Assembly (NCBI GenBank): GCA_947165895.1
Contig: CAMVCB010000004.1
Coordinates: 1 to 64,000 of the forward strand
Source of the DNA: an uncultured Treponema sp.
Lineage (GTDB): Bacteria; Spirochaetota; Spirochaetia; Treponematales; Treponemataceae
DNA: 64,000 nucleotides
Direction of reading: 5' to 3'
The translations under genes and the position numbers were made by a program. The notes under the pieces are model-generated. The model saw only the letters and a list, made by a program, of their open reading frames with translations. It was not told the DNA's origin and ran no database searches. Shown one piece after another: positions 48,318-57,720 of the stretch. Each line of letters begins with the position of its first letter. Within the stretch, counting starts at the first letter, position 1.

Positions 48318-51005
48318 ATGGCTACAAAGTATGTTTACTTTTTTGGCAACGGGGATGCAGAAGGCGACGAATCAATGCGCCCAATCCTCGGTGGTAAAGG
48401 TGCTAACCTTGCTCAGATGGCAAAGGCTCCTTTAAGTCTTCCAGTTCCACCTGGATTCACAATTTCTATTGACGTATGTCAGGAATACTACAAGCTTGGC
48501 AAGAAATATCCAGAGGGACTTGATAAGGAAGTTGCTGAATACCTTAACAAACTTGAAACAACATTCGGAAAGAAACTTGGCGACGAAAACGATCCACTTC
48601 TGGTATCTGTTCGCTCTGGTGCTGCTGAATCTATGCCTGGTATGATGGATACAATCCTCAACCTGGGTCTTAACGATAAATCAGTTCTTGGTCTTGCTAA
48701 CAAGACTAACAACCCACGCTTTGCATGGGATGCTTACCGCCGCTTCATTCAGATGTACGGTAACGTTGCTATGGGTGTTGATCATGACAAATTTGAAGCT
48801 ATCATCGACGAAGTAAAATCACACCGCGGAATTAAAGAAGACGTTGAACTTACAACTGAAGAACTCCAGGAAATCGTTCAGAAGTACAAGGCAATGTACA
48901 AACAGGAAAAAGGCGAAGATTTCCCTCAGGATCCACAGGTTCAGATGTGGGGAGCTATTGGTGCCGTATTCGGTTCTTGGATGAACGAACGCGCTATCAT
49001 TTACCGCAAGCTCAACAACATTGATGAAAACGTAATTAAGGGAACTGCTGTTACTGTAATGGCTATGGTATTCGGTAACATGGGTGATACATCAGGAACT
49101 GGTGTAGCATTCTCACGCGACCCTTCAACTGGTGAGAACCACTTCATGGCTGAGTACCTTATCAATGCTCAGGGTGAAGATGTAGTAGCTGGTATTCGTA
49201 CTCCAATGGACATTTCTGCTCTTGAAAAACAGCAGCCAGAAATCTTCAAGGAAATCTCTACAATCCGTGATCGTCTTGAAGCTCACTACCATGATATGCA
49301 GGATATGGAGTTCACTGTTCAGGAAGGAAAGCTCTTCATGCTCCAGTGCCGCAATGGTAAACGTACAGGTCCAGCAGCTGTTAAGATGGCTGTAGACATG
49401 GTTGGCGAAGGAATGATTACAAAAGAAGAAGCTCTTCTCCGCGTAAAGCCAGATCAGCTTGATCAGCTCCTCCACCCACAGTTCGAAGCTAAGGCTCTTA
49501 AGTCTGCTAAACCTTTGGCATCTGCTCTCAACGCTTCTCCTGGAGCTGGTTGTGGTCAGATTGTATTCACAGCTGAAGAAGCTGTAGAATGGGACAAGGC
49601 TGGTAAGAAAGTTATCCTCGTTCGTAAAGAAACATCTCCTGATGACATTGCAGGTATGTATGTTGCTCAGGGTATCTTGACTTCTACTGGTGGACGTACA
49701 TCACACGCAGCCGTTGTTGCACGTGGTATGGGTACACCTTGTGTATGTGGATGTTCAGACGTTGTATTCACAGGTAAAGACACTGTTACAATCGGCGGAA
49801 AGAAATTCAAGAAGGGTGACTTCATTTCTATCGACGGTTCAACAGGTAACGTATATGGTGAAGTAATTCCTGTAACTCCAGCTTCAGTTTCTGGCGACCT
49901 GGAAACATTCCTTGGCTGGGCAGACGAAGTTCGTGCAGCTTCAGTTCGTACAACTCCATCTGGAAAGACTGTTAAGGGATTCGATGTTCTTGCTAACGCT
50001 GAACAGAACGAAGCTCCACAGGCATTCCGCTTTGGTGCTGCTGGTATTGGTCTTTGCCGTACAGAACACATGTTCTTCGAAGAGCCAAAACTTACTTCAT
50101 TCCAGAAGATGATTATTTCTGACACAACTGAAGAAAGAAAGGCTAACCTTGCTGCTATCCTTCCTCTCCAGCAGAAAGACTTCTACGGAATCATTAAGAC
50201 AATGGAAGGACGTGCTGTAACAATCCGTCTTCTTGACCCACCTCTTAACGAATTCGTACAGGCTGAAACTCCAGACCTGGCTAAAGCTCTTGCTAAGAAA
50301 CTCGGCGTAAAAGTTGACTTCATCAACAAGAAATACTCAGAACTTAACGAACACAACCCAATGCTCGGTCACCGTGGTTGTCGTCTCGCTATCACATACC
50401 CAGAGATCTACGAAATGCAGGTTGAAGCTATTGCTCGTGCAACAGCTCAGGCTGAAAAAGAAGGTCTTAAACACGATGTTCGCATCATGATTCCAAACGT
50501 AACTACATTCGCTGAATTGAAACAGATTCGTGCTCAGGCAGAAGCTGTAATCGCTAATGTAAACAAAGAAACAGGACTTTCACTCAAGTTCCAGATTGGT
50601 TCTATGATCGAATTCCCACGTGCTGCAGCTACAGCTGACAAGATTGCTGAATATGCAGACTTCTTCTCATTCGGTACAAACGACCTTACACAGACAACAT
50701 TCGGCTTCAGCCGTGATGACTACTCTAAGTTCATCGATTCTTACCTGGATCAGAAAGTTCTTCTTCAGGATCCATTCAAGACTTTGGACGAAGATGGCGT
50801 TGGTGTAATGATCGGCCTCGCAGAAGAAAAGGGACGTTCAGTTAAAGCTGACCTTCACCTTGGAATCTGTGGTGAGCACGGTGGAGACCCAGCTTCTATC
50901 GCACTCTGCTACAAGCTTGGTTTGAACTATGTATCTTGTTCACCATTCCGTGTACCAGCAGCTCGTCTCGCTGGAGCACAGGCTGTTATCAAGGCTTCTA
51001 AGTAA
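48318..51005 (+). CDS. ppdK: Pyruvate, phosphate dikinase
   Basis: Interconverts pyruvate, ATP and phosphate with phosphoenolpyruvate, AMP and pyrophosphate; in anaerobes it can serve glycolysis. An N-terminal nucleotide-binding domain (GGKGANLAQM, SVRSGAAESMPGMMDTILNL) is followed by the swivelling phosphohistidine domain (TSTGGRTSHAAVVARGMGTP) and the C-terminal PEP/pyruvate barrel (IGSMIEFPRAA, LGICGEHGGDP with the catalytic cysteine). 895 residues is full length. Codon use is visibly biased compared with neighbours, consistent with high expression. GGAG is the Shine-Dalgarno; a strong terminator follows. Confidence 0.97.
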   Translation: MATKYVYFFGNGDAEGDESMRPILGGKGANLAQMAKAPLSLPVPPGFTISIDVCQEYYKLGKKYPEGLDKEVAEYLNKLETTFGKKLGDENDPLLVSVRSGAAESMPGMMDTILNLGLNDKSVLGLANKTNNPRFAWDAYRRFIQMYGNVAMGVDHDKFEAIIDEVKSHRGIKEDVELTTEELQEIVQKYKAMYKQEKGEDFPQDPQVQMWGAIGAVFGSWMNERAIIYRKLNNIDENVIKGTAVTVMAMVFGNMGDTSGTGVAFSRDPSTGENHFMAEYLINAQGEDVVAGIRTPMDISALEKQQPEIFKEISTIRDRLEAHYHDMQDMEFTVQEGKLFMLQCRNGKRTGPAAVKMAVDMVGEGMITKEEALLRVKPDQLDQLLHPQFEAKALKSAKPLASALNASPGAGCGQIVFTAEEAVEWDKAGKKVILVRKETSPDDIAGMYVAQGILTSTGGRTSHAAVVARGMGTPCVCGCSDVVFTGKDTVTIGGKKFKKGDFISIDGSTGNVYGEVIPVTPASVSGDLETFLGWADEVRAASVRTTPSGKTVKGFDVLANAEQNEAPQAFRFGAAGIGLCRTEHMFFEEPKLTSFQKMIISDTTEERKANLAAILPLQQKDFYGIIKTMEGRAVTIRLLDPPLNEFVQAETPDLAKALAKKLGVKVDFINKKYSELNEHNPMLGHRGCRLAITYPEIYEMQVEAIARATAQAEKEGLKHDVRIMIPNVTTFAELKQIRAQAEAVIANVNKETGLSLKFQIGSMIEFPRAAATADKIAEYADFFSFGTNDLTQTTFGFSRDDYSKFIDSYLDQKVLLQDPFKTLDEDGVGVMIGLAEEKGRSVKADLHLGICGEHGGDPASIALCYKLGLNYVSCSPFRVPAARLAGAQAVIKASK

Positions 51006-51029
51006 TTAGAAATAGCTAGATAAACTGAA

Positions 51030-51066
51030 AAAGCCCCTCTCATTTCTGAGAGGGGCTTTATTTTTA
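51030..51066 (+). terminator. Terminator of ppdK
   Basis: AAAGCCCCTCTCA pairs perfectly with TGAGAGGGGCTTT around TTTC, followed by ATTTTTATA. Confidence 0.93.
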
Positions 51067-51164
51067 TATTTGTGAGATTTATTTTCCTGAAAATAAAAAG
51101 GCCTTGTAGTCTTTGGCACACCCCTCGTACTAGGTGGCTGTTTCATTACAGGCCTGCTTAAGAT

Positions 51165-51449
51165 TTATATATATTTCTTTATTAGAGATATTATTTCATT
51201 TTTTACATTTTCCCTTTCTTCATCACTTGTAGAAAATAAAACCTGAGGATGAATTTTTAATGCATCGCAAATTTTAATAAGAGTATAAAGATTTGGAATA
51301 TTTCTGCCGGATTCAATACAGTTTACTTGATTTTGTGATAAACCAGCCGCAAACGATAGTTCCATTTGAGACATATTAGCTTTTTGACGTTCTTCTTTTA
51401 TACGGGAAAGAACAAAATCTACTTGTTTTCTATATTCTTCTTCTACCAT
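51165..51449 (-). CDS. XRE-family regulator at the edge of an AT-rich island
   Basis: 94 residues from MVEEEYRKQVDF. A helix-turn-helix (MSQMELSFAAGLSQNQVNCI, ESGRNIPNLYTLIKICDAL) and a helical tail are visible. The start at 51449 has no Shine-Dalgarno; CATATT (51457-51462) ends seven bases before it. A longer frame would read through the divergent promoter and is rejected. It is divergent from the membrane-protein cluster, with a perfect 14-bp palindrome between them that it may bind. Confidence 0.82.
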   Translation of the reverse strand: MVEEEYRKQVDFVLSRIKEERQKANMSQMELSFAAGLSQNQVNCIESGRNIPNLYTLIKICDALKIHPQVLFSTSDEERENVKNEIISLIKKYI

Positions 51450-51509
51450 TAATAATAATATGAAATGGAAAAACATTGACAAACAATACGAAAAAACATT
51501 AGTATATTT

Positions 51510-51535
51510 AATGTTATAACATTGTTTTGTATAAT
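51510..51535 (+). promoter_or_regulatory. Palindrome and -10 in the divergent promoter
   Basis: AATGTTATAACATT (51510-51523) is a perfect palindrome located in the -35/spacer region of the plus-strand promoter with TATAAT at 51530-51535. It is a candidate operator for the XRE regulator transcribed the other way. Confidence 0.6.
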
Positions 51536-51574
51536 GAAAGAACATTAAATTTTATAAAGGAGATTATTTTAAAA

Positions 51575-51916
51575 ATGGAAAGAGAAGCTAAACGAAAAAT
51601 GATATTTAATATTATAAGTTATACTTTGTTACAAATAGGTGTAATAGTTTTATTTTCAATAGCTTTTAAGTATCCAAGTGAAAATTTTACGTGGATTTGT
51701 ATTATCGCATTGTTAGTACTAATGGCTCCAGCTTGGCTTGGTGATTTTAGTTTTTCTGGTCTCTTTGGAATATGGGTTGTTTCGTGTGTAGGTGGACTGT
51801 TTATATCATGGTTATTTAGATCTGATTATAGACTAATTGGATTAATTATTGTGTCTATAATTATTATCACTATTGGTTTATTAGATGTAATTGAAACGAT
51901 AAAAAAGACCAAATAA
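51575..51916 (+). CDS. Small four-helix membrane protein
   Basis: 113 residues, not recognised. Four hydrophobic helices span residues 12-30, 38-58, 60-80 and 85-105, with a charged MEREAKRKMIF N-terminus and KKTK end. AAGGAGA lies eleven bases before the ATG and decides the start. It is the first gene of the AT-rich plus-strand cluster. Confidence 0.65.
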   Translation: MEREAKRKMIFNIISYTLLQIGVIVLFSIAFKYPSENFTWICIIALLVLMAPAWLGDFSFSGLFGIWVVSCVGGLFISWLFRSDYRLIGLIIVSIIIITIGLLDVIETIKKTK

Positions 51917-51923
51917 ATGATTA

Positions 51924-52385
51924 ATGGACACAAGTGAAAAAAAAAATTCAATTTATGTAACAAAAATTATACTGTTTTTTATTAGTAGCAGTTTTTTAAT
52001 GATTGGTGGAATTCTTTATTTATTATTCCGACCTCATAATTTAGAAATGTTTAATTGGTTAGATTCTATTAGATGTGAAAAATATTTTAATCAACACAAT
52101 TTTAATTCTAATTCAAAAATAATCTCTTTTTGTATTTTTTCTCTACCTAATGGGTTATGGTTGTTATCAGCAATAATTCTGTTAGGTCTTATATGGAAAA
52201 ATAATAAACATATATTTTATATTTATGCTCTCCTTTTTGTAATCATAAGTTTAGCTTTTGAATTATTTCAATTACTTCGAATCATTCCTGGAACATTTGA
52301 TTTTCTTGACATTATAACTTTGGTAATTTCCTTTCTATTAGGAATTATTATATATCATTTAATTATACAGAGGTATTTAGTATGA
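51924..52385 (+). CDS. Membrane protein, possibly VanZ-like
   Basis: 153 residues with four hydrophobic segments. The C-terminal FELFQLLRIIPGTFDFLDII, then TLVISFLLGIIIY resembles the end of VanZ-like proteins (conserved E-x-x-Q, D-x-x-D pattern followed by a glycine-containing helix). The resemblance is partial. It starts seven bases after the previous stop and overlaps the next gene by 4 bases, so the three are an operon. Confidence 0.6.
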   Translation: MDTSEKKNSIYVTKIILFFISSSFLMIGGILYLLFRPHNLEMFNWLDSIRCEKYFNQHNFNSNSKIISFCIFSLPNGLWLLSAIILLGLIWKNNKHIFYIYALLFVIISLAFELFQLLRIIPGTFDFLDIITLVISFLLGIIIYHLIIQRYLV

Positions 52386-53053
52386 AAAAAAATGGAAAAA
52401 ACTTGTTGAAACATTTATCAACAATAGGTTTATTTACTTTTTTTGGAATTTTGGCTCTTGGAAGTAGTTCCACAAAGAAAGGAATAAAAGCTTACAAAAA
52501 AGGTAATTATGAAATTGCTTTGAAAGAATTAAAAGGAACCACAACAAATGGTTCAGCTGATTTTATAGATGAATATTGGTATCTAGGATTAACTTATGAA
52601 GCTATGGGTGATTTTGATAATGCAGAAATGAATAAATCAAAAGCTTTTAATATCTATCAAAAAGATTCTTCTGAAGCAAAAGATTTTAAAAGGAAATATC
52701 CTTCAGAATGTTCAAAATTGCTTGAATATGGAAAAAAGAGTGGTTATGACAGAACAGATCCAAAGAGTTATCATTTAAAAAATTTACAATGGTATGAAAC
52801 TTATAGACATATGGGAAGGGGTGATGATACTAATATAATTTTAATAAAGATTGCGTTGAAAATTCATTCTTTTAAAGGCGGTACATGTGAAGTTTGGGAT
52901 AATTCAAATCATACAGAATATGCAATTCTTAATTATACAGATCAGAATATCGGAAATCAGTTAAAAGAATATGCAGCTAACGGTCATGCTTTTATGGCTT
53001 ATTGTGAACTTAAAGGAGGAATGCTCTATGTTAACTTCATTGATAATCAATAA
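52382..53053 (+). CDS. Exported TPR-like protein of unknown function
   Basis: 223 residues. An N-terminal hydrophobic segment (LSTIGLFTFFGILALGSSST) may be an uncleaved anchor or signal. Residues ~33-90 resemble one or two tetratricopeptide repeats (GIKAYKKGNYEIALKELKG; WYLGLTYEAMGDFDNAEMNK). The C-terminal ~110 residues are unknown. It overlaps the preceding gene by ATGA and the next gene by 26 bases. Confidence 0.65.
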   Translation: MKKNGKNLLKHLSTIGLFTFFGILALGSSSTKKGIKAYKKGNYEIALKELKGTTTNGSADFIDEYWYLGLTYEAMGDFDNAEMNKSKAFNIYQKDSSEAKDFKRKYPSECSKLLEYGKKSGYDRTDPKSYHLKNLQWYETYRHMGRGDDTNIILIKIALKIHSFKGGTCEVWDNSNHTEYAILNYTDQNIGNQLKEYAANGHAFMAYCELKGGMLYVNFIDNQ

Positions 53054-53438
53054 AGCAAAAATTAAAATTTTTTCCATATTTTTTCTATCTCTTCTCTGTT
53101 TTTCATGTACAAATATAAGAAACCAATATGATGGCGTGTGGAAGATTGAAAGTGCAAGTGATGTTCAGAACTTAATTGATATGGGGTTAACAATCAAGTT
53201 AGTTGTCAATACAAAAGCAAAATATATGCAAATATGGACTTATATTGATGGTGAAGGAACATTGCAAAATACAGGAACCTTATATTACTTTAATGGAGAT
53301 TCATTTTCTTTCAGATTGCCTGATTTAGAACCAGAACATAATGGTGCTAACGTGTATGGAAAGCTTACTTTATTGGATAACAAATTGCATTATTCAACAG
53401 GATTAAGGAATGATTGGACTTTTGTAAAGGAAGAATAG
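53028..53438 (+). CDS. Small lipoprotein of unknown function
   Basis: 136 residues. KIKIFSIFFLSLLCFSCTN is a lipoprotein signal with lipobox cysteine in LCFSC. The mature part is beta-rich (YDGVWKIESA, then TYIDGEGTLQNTGTLYYF), similar in feel to lipocalin-like or DUF-type small exported domains. AAAGGAGG eight bases before 53028 decides the start; the gene begins inside the previous coding region. Confidence 0.68.
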   Translation: MLTSLIINKAKIKIFSIFFLSLLCFSCTNIRNQYDGVWKIESASDVQNLIDMGLTIKLVVNTKAKYMQIWTYIDGEGTLQNTGTLYYFNGDSFSFRLPDLEPEHNGANVYGKLTLLDNKLHYSTGLRNDWTFVKEE

Positions 53439-53450
53439 TATCAAAGCTTT

Positions 53451-53930
53451 ATGCATTCTCATATTTCAGAACTTTTCAAACAATCTAATGATATTCGTAA
53501 TCAGATAATTCAGAATTTTGATAATCAGGTTTTACATATTCGAGGAATATTCGGAACCATCATTTCTGCTTTTATAGGAAGCACAATTGTAATTCAACAA
53601 AAATATCTTCTTATTGGAGCAGTAGCTGTAAGCACTTTATTTTGGATAGTAGAAACTTCAATTAAGAAAAATCAAAGAGGTTATATACTGATTTCAAATG
53701 AAATTCAAAAGGCTATGTGTAATTCAAAATCTGATGAAGAAATTCAGGAAGTTATAAAAAAATTTCATTCAGATATGAACGGATTTTATACTATTCGAAA
53801 GGAAAATTTCAAATACTATAAAAAGCTAACAGGTTTTTTACATACAATGTTTATGCCAAATGTTTTTTCTCTTTATTTACTTGTAATATTTTTGTCAGTT
53901 GGGATTTTTATTTTATGTAGTTTTAAATAA
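53451..53930 (+). CDS. Small membrane protein of unknown function
   Basis: 159 residues. Two hydrophobic helices close together (residues ~33-47 and 53-68) are followed by a helical cytoplasmic or periplasmic part and a C-terminal helix (VFSLYLLVIFLSVGIFILC). The layout, two helices, long soluble helices, one helix, is seen in small membrane effectors but no family signature is recognisable. It lies 12 bases after the lipoprotein gene. Confidence 0.6.
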   Translation: MHSHISELFKQSNDIRNQIIQNFDNQVLHIRGIFGTIISAFIGSTIVIQQKYLLIGAVAVSTLFWIVETSIKKNQRGYILISNEIQKAMCNSKSDEEIQEVIKKFHSDMNGFYTIRKENFKYYKKLTGFLHTMFMPNVFSLYLLVIFLSVGIFILCSFK

Positions 53931-53998
53931 TTAAATTCATAAATTGTAAAAAAAATTATTGATTAAATTTTTAAACATAAAAAAAGAAGGAGTTTTAA

Positions 53999-55639
53999 AT
54001 GAGAAATCTATTAAAAATTTGGGTATGTGCATTTGCATTTATAATGCTATTGCCATTTTCATCTAATGCTGCGGGAAAAAAAGCTGATGGTTACAATATT
54101 ATTGTTCCAAAAGATAAGGAAGGTGGAATAATTGAGACAGATAAAGTAACCGCTAAGAAAAATGAAAAAGTTACTATTACTATAACTTGTGATGATGGAT
54201 ACAGAGTAAAACAGTTCGGAATAATAACAAATAAAAAGAGAGAAAATGTAAAATTTGAGGAAGTAATTCCTGGTAATAAATATACTTTTATTATGCCAAA
54301 CGACGATGTTCGAGTATTAGCAGATATTTTTATATATGTAGAGTCCATTTCTATTGATTCTGATTTAGAATTGGAAATTGGTGAAATAAAACAACTTGTT
54401 GCTTCGATAAAACCTGAAACTGCAGTTTCAAAAAAAATAAATTGGTCAACTGATAATGATGAGATTGTAACCGTAGATAATGGATTAGTTACAGGAGTAT
54501 CAAAAGGTACTGCTGTAATTACTGTAAAATGTGAAGGAAAACGTGCAAAATGTAAAGTGACTGTAAAAATGAAAATGGCTAAACCAACCGATACTGTTCA
54601 GTATTTACCAGCAGGAACTGACGGTACTATAGGTCCAGAAGGAACTTATGTTCTTTTTGGTGATTGGCCGCAAACTGTAAAAGCTAAGGATGTTGAAATC
54701 GATGAAACTATTAGCGAAGTACACGGAGACTTTACTTATTATGCGGGAAGCGATGGAAACTGGTATATTAAATATCAAGAACAATTTATAGAAGAATCTC
54801 CTGGAGAATTTGTAAACTATAGATACTCAGATGGAACAATGTCAGCTGATAGACCAAATAATTCTTATAAATATTTCAAAGTGGAACCTATTAAATGGCG
54901 TGTATTAAATCCAAATGCAAAAAAAAATGAAAAGAAGATTATTTTAGCTGAAGAAGTTATTATAGGTGGTATTTTATGGGCTCATTATAATGGTGGATTT
55001 TTATCCAGATTTGAAGGAAAAGATATTTACGATAATAATTATGAATATTCTAATATTCGCGCATATTTAAATGGTATAAAAAATTTACGTTTAATAAATG
55101 CAGTTAGCAACATTCAAGGTAATCCAATTGATTGGACAAATAAAGGTTTTTATAATACTGCATTTACACAAGATGCACAGAATTTAATTGCAAATACACT
55201 TGTGGATAATAGTTCTATTTCTGCAAATCCTGTGGATAATCCAAGTTTTTATGATACAAATAAATGGCATAATCCATATGGCTCAACTACTACAGATAAA
55301 ATATTCTTACCTGGTGTACAGGAATTAACAAAGGAAGAATATGGTTTTAATAAAAAATCGGAATTCGAAGATTCTAAAAGGAAACGACATCCTACAGATT
55401 TTGCAAAAGCAAATAAAGTATTAAGTTATGATGCATTAACATTTAGAGATAAGAATCATCCAAATGACAATGATCTCATTATAGAAAGTAAAGGAACATA
55501 TTGGTTTACACGATCACCTTCATTTAGAGACAACGATGAAGTTCATGTTTGTGATTTAGATGGATTTATTGGTGTAGGTCGAGATGCATGTGATAAAAAC
55601 TGTAAATATGGTTATGTACCTGCACTATGTTTAGAGTAA
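53999..55639 (+). CDS. Exported protein with Big_2 and DUF6273-type domains
   Basis: 546 residues. A signal peptide (WVCAFAFIMLLPFSSNA, cleavage near NAA) is followed by a beta-rich repeat region, a bacterial Ig-like (Big_2) domain (IKPETAVSKKINWSTDNDEI, GVSKGTAVITVKC) and a C-terminal ~350-residue domain of the DUF6273 type (YVLFGDWPQTVKAKDV, IKWRVLNP, YWFTRSPSF, YGYVPALCLE). Such proteins are common and often expanded in gut treponemes and are thought to be surface-associated. AAGGAG is the Shine-Dalgarno. It is the last gene of the AT-rich island. Confidence 0.8.
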   Translation: MRNLLKIWVCAFAFIMLLPFSSNAAGKKADGYNIIVPKDKEGGIIETDKVTAKKNEKVTITITCDDGYRVKQFGIITNKKRENVKFEEVIPGNKYTFIMPNDDVRVLADIFIYVESISIDSDLELEIGEIKQLVASIKPETAVSKKINWSTDNDEIVTVDNGLVTGVSKGTAVITVKCEGKRAKCKVTVKMKMAKPTDTVQYLPAGTDGTIGPEGTYVLFGDWPQTVKAKDVEIDETISEVHGDFTYYAGSDGNWYIKYQEQFIEESPGEFVNYRYSDGTMSADRPNNSYKYFKVEPIKWRVLNPNAKKNEKKIILAEEVIIGGILWAHYNGGFLSRFEGKDIYDNNYEYSNIRAYLNGIKNLRLINAVSNIQGNPIDWTNKGFYNTAFTQDAQNLIANTLVDNSSISANPVDNPSFYDTNKWHNPYGSTTTDKIFLPGVQELTKEEYGFNKKSEFEDSKRKRHPTDFAKANKVLSYDALTFRDKNHPNDNDLIIESKGTYWFTRSPSFRDNDEVHVCDLDGFIGVGRDACDKNCKYGYVPALCLE

Positions 55640-55690
55640 AATAAATTGATATTATGGGAATAATTTATGGGCGAGCTACTTTATCGATAA

Positions 55691-55718
55691 GAAAAAAAGG
55701 CTGCCCAAACGGACAGCC
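55691..55718 (-). terminator. Terminator of htpG
   Basis: On the minus strand GGCTGTCC pairs with GGGCAGCC around GTTT (one G-U pair), followed by TTTTTTTC. The stem is nearly identical to those at 20087 and 21098. Confidence 0.88.
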
Positions 55719-55740
55719 TTTCGTGTATTAATGATACTTA

Positions 55741-57720
55741 CTATTTACTGAGCAGGTGGTTCAAGTGTTTTACAAACTCTGCCGGTTCCTTAAGCTCAAC
55801 ACCCGCAATCAACAGGGCCTGGTCAAGAAGAACTTCTGAAACATCGGCAATAAGAGCTTCATCATCGCTTTCCTTGATTTTTGCAAGGATTGGGTGGTCG
55901 CCGTTTACTTCAAGAATAGGCTTGATTTCCGGTCCCATTTGACCCATTGCCTTCATCATGCGCTCCATCTGGTAAGAAGGATCGTTTTCATCAACAACGA
56001 TACATGAAGGGTTTTCACCGCTCAAAGTCTTAGAAAGTTTTACTTCCTTAACCTTGTCGCCAAGTGCCTTCTTAATCTTTTCTACAACCGGCTTGAACTC
56101 TTTTTCTTTCTTTTCAGCTTCTTTTTTGTCGCCGCCAAGGTCTTCATCGCTGCCTGCGCGGTTTACAGCCTTAAGCTCGAACTCGTTCTTGTATTTGCCA
56201 AAGCCTGGAATAACAATGTCATCAATATCATCATCCAGAATAAGAACTTCAAAGCCCTTGTCTGTATAAGCTTTAACAAGCGGGTTTGCACGAAGGTTCT
56301 TTTCGTCGCTTCCGCTGATGTAGAAAATTGCCTTCTGATCCGGCTTCATTCGCTGAACGTAGTCTGCAAAGCTTGTGTAGTTGCCATCGCCGGTACCGCT
56401 TGCATCTGTAGACTTAAATCTGATGATTTCTGCAATTTCGTCGCGGTTTTCATAATCTGAATACAAACCTTCCTTCATAGGACGGTTGAAGTTCTTTACA
56501 AACTTATTCCAGTCTTCAATTGCCTTCTTTTCATCATCAGAACGTTTGTCAGCCTCGGTTTTGCGGGCCTTGTCAGCATCTTCGCCCATCTTTTTGAATT
56601 CACCAAGAAGCTTTTTAACAGACTGCTTTTTGATGTTTTCAAGAATTCTGTTCTGCTGAAGGATTTCACGGCTTACGTTCAAAGGCAAATCCTCAGAATC
56701 GATAATACCGCGTACAAAGCGCAGGTAAGATGGCAGAAGCTCACGGTCATCATCAGTGATGAAAACGCGTTTTACGTAAAGTTTTACGCCGCTCTTGTAA
56801 TCTGCCTGGTACATGTCAAAAGGAGCATTCTGTGGAACGTAGAACAAGGTTGTATATTCCTGAGTTCCTTCTGCGTGTGTATGAACATAGTGAAGAGGAT
56901 CGTTTCCGTCATGGCAGTTTGTTTTATAGAATTCGTTATAATCTTCTTTTTTAAGTTCAGATTTAGAGCGTTTCCACAAAGCTGATGCTGTATTTACCTG
57001 ATCGATTTTGCTTTCGCTGCCTGTTTCCTTTCCTTTGTCATCATATTTTTTCTGCTCGTAGTGAAGGAAAATCGGGAAAGCGATGTGGTCTGAATATTTT
57101 TTAATCAGTTCTTCAATCTTCCATCTTGAAGCGTATTCCTTGCTGTCGTCATTCAGGTGCATTTCAATTGCAGAACCACTGAGTTCAGGCTTATCAAAGC
57201 CGTATTTTTTTGCAACAGCGCTGTCTGCAGCAACTTCATCAAGCTCGTAAGAGTTTGTTCCGTCAGAAGACCAGTGCCAGATTTTTCCATCACCTGCAGC
57301 CTTGCGTGTATAAACGTCAATCTTTTTAGCAGCCATGAATGCAGAATAGAAACCTACACCAAACTGCCCGATAAGGGCTGAATCTTTTGCGGCATCGCCT
57401 GAAAGTTTTTCAAAGAATGATTTTGTGCCTGAGCGGGCGATTGTACCAATGTTATTTTCAAGATCAGCATCATTCATACCAATACCGGAATCCTGAACGG
57501 TAAGAATGTTTTCTTTTTCATCAAAAGTAATGTCGATGCGCGGGTCAAATTTAAGAGCCTTGTAAGCGTCGTCAGAAACAGTCAGATACTTAAGCTTATC
57601 CAGAGCATCTGATGCGTTAGAAACGATTTCTCGCAGGAAAATGTCTTTGTTAGAATAAAGTGAGTGAATCAGCAGCTGTAAAAGCTGATTTACTTCTGTT
57701 TTAAACTGATGTGTTGCCAT
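55741..57720 (-). CDS. htpG: Hsp90 chaperone HtpG
   Basis: 659 residues. The GHKL ATPase domain is intact (FLREIVSNASDALDKLKYLT, VQDSGIGMNDADL, IGQFGVGFYSAFMAAKK), as are the middle domain (ESEDLPLNVSREILQQN-like SEDLPLNVSREILQQNR) and the C-terminal dimerisation domain. A Lys/Asp/Glu-rich stretch near residues 385-410 and another near 535-550 make it slightly longer than E. coli HtpG. GAGG precedes the ATG. It is monocistronic. Confidence 0.96.
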   Translation of the reverse strand: MATHQFKTEVNQLLQLLIHSLYSNKDIFLREIVSNASDALDKLKYLTVSDDAYKALKFDPRIDITFDEKENILTVQDSGIGMNDADLENNIGTIARSGTKSFFEKLSGDAAKDSALIGQFGVGFYSAFMAAKKIDVYTRKAAGDGKIWHWSSDGTNSYELDEVAADSAVAKKYGFDKPELSGSAIEMHLNDDSKEYASRWKIEELIKKYSDHIAFPIFLHYEQKKYDDKGKETGSESKIDQVNTASALWKRSKSELKKEDYNEFYKTNCHDGNDPLHYVHTHAEGTQEYTTLFYVPQNAPFDMYQADYKSGVKLYVKRVFITDDDRELLPSYLRFVRGIIDSEDLPLNVSREILQQNRILENIKKQSVKKLLGEFKKMGEDADKARKTEADKRSDDEKKAIEDWNKFVKNFNRPMKEGLYSDYENRDEIAEIIRFKSTDASGTGDGNYTSFADYVQRMKPDQKAIFYISGSDEKNLRANPLVKAYTDKGFEVLILDDDIDDIVIPGFGKYKNEFELKAVNRAGSDEDLGGDKKEAEKKEKEFKPVVEKIKKALGDKVKEVKLSKTLSGENPSCIVVDENDPSYQMERMMKAMGQMGPEIKPILEVNGDHPILAKIKESDDEALIADVSEVLLDQALLIAGVELKEPAEFVKHLNHLLSK

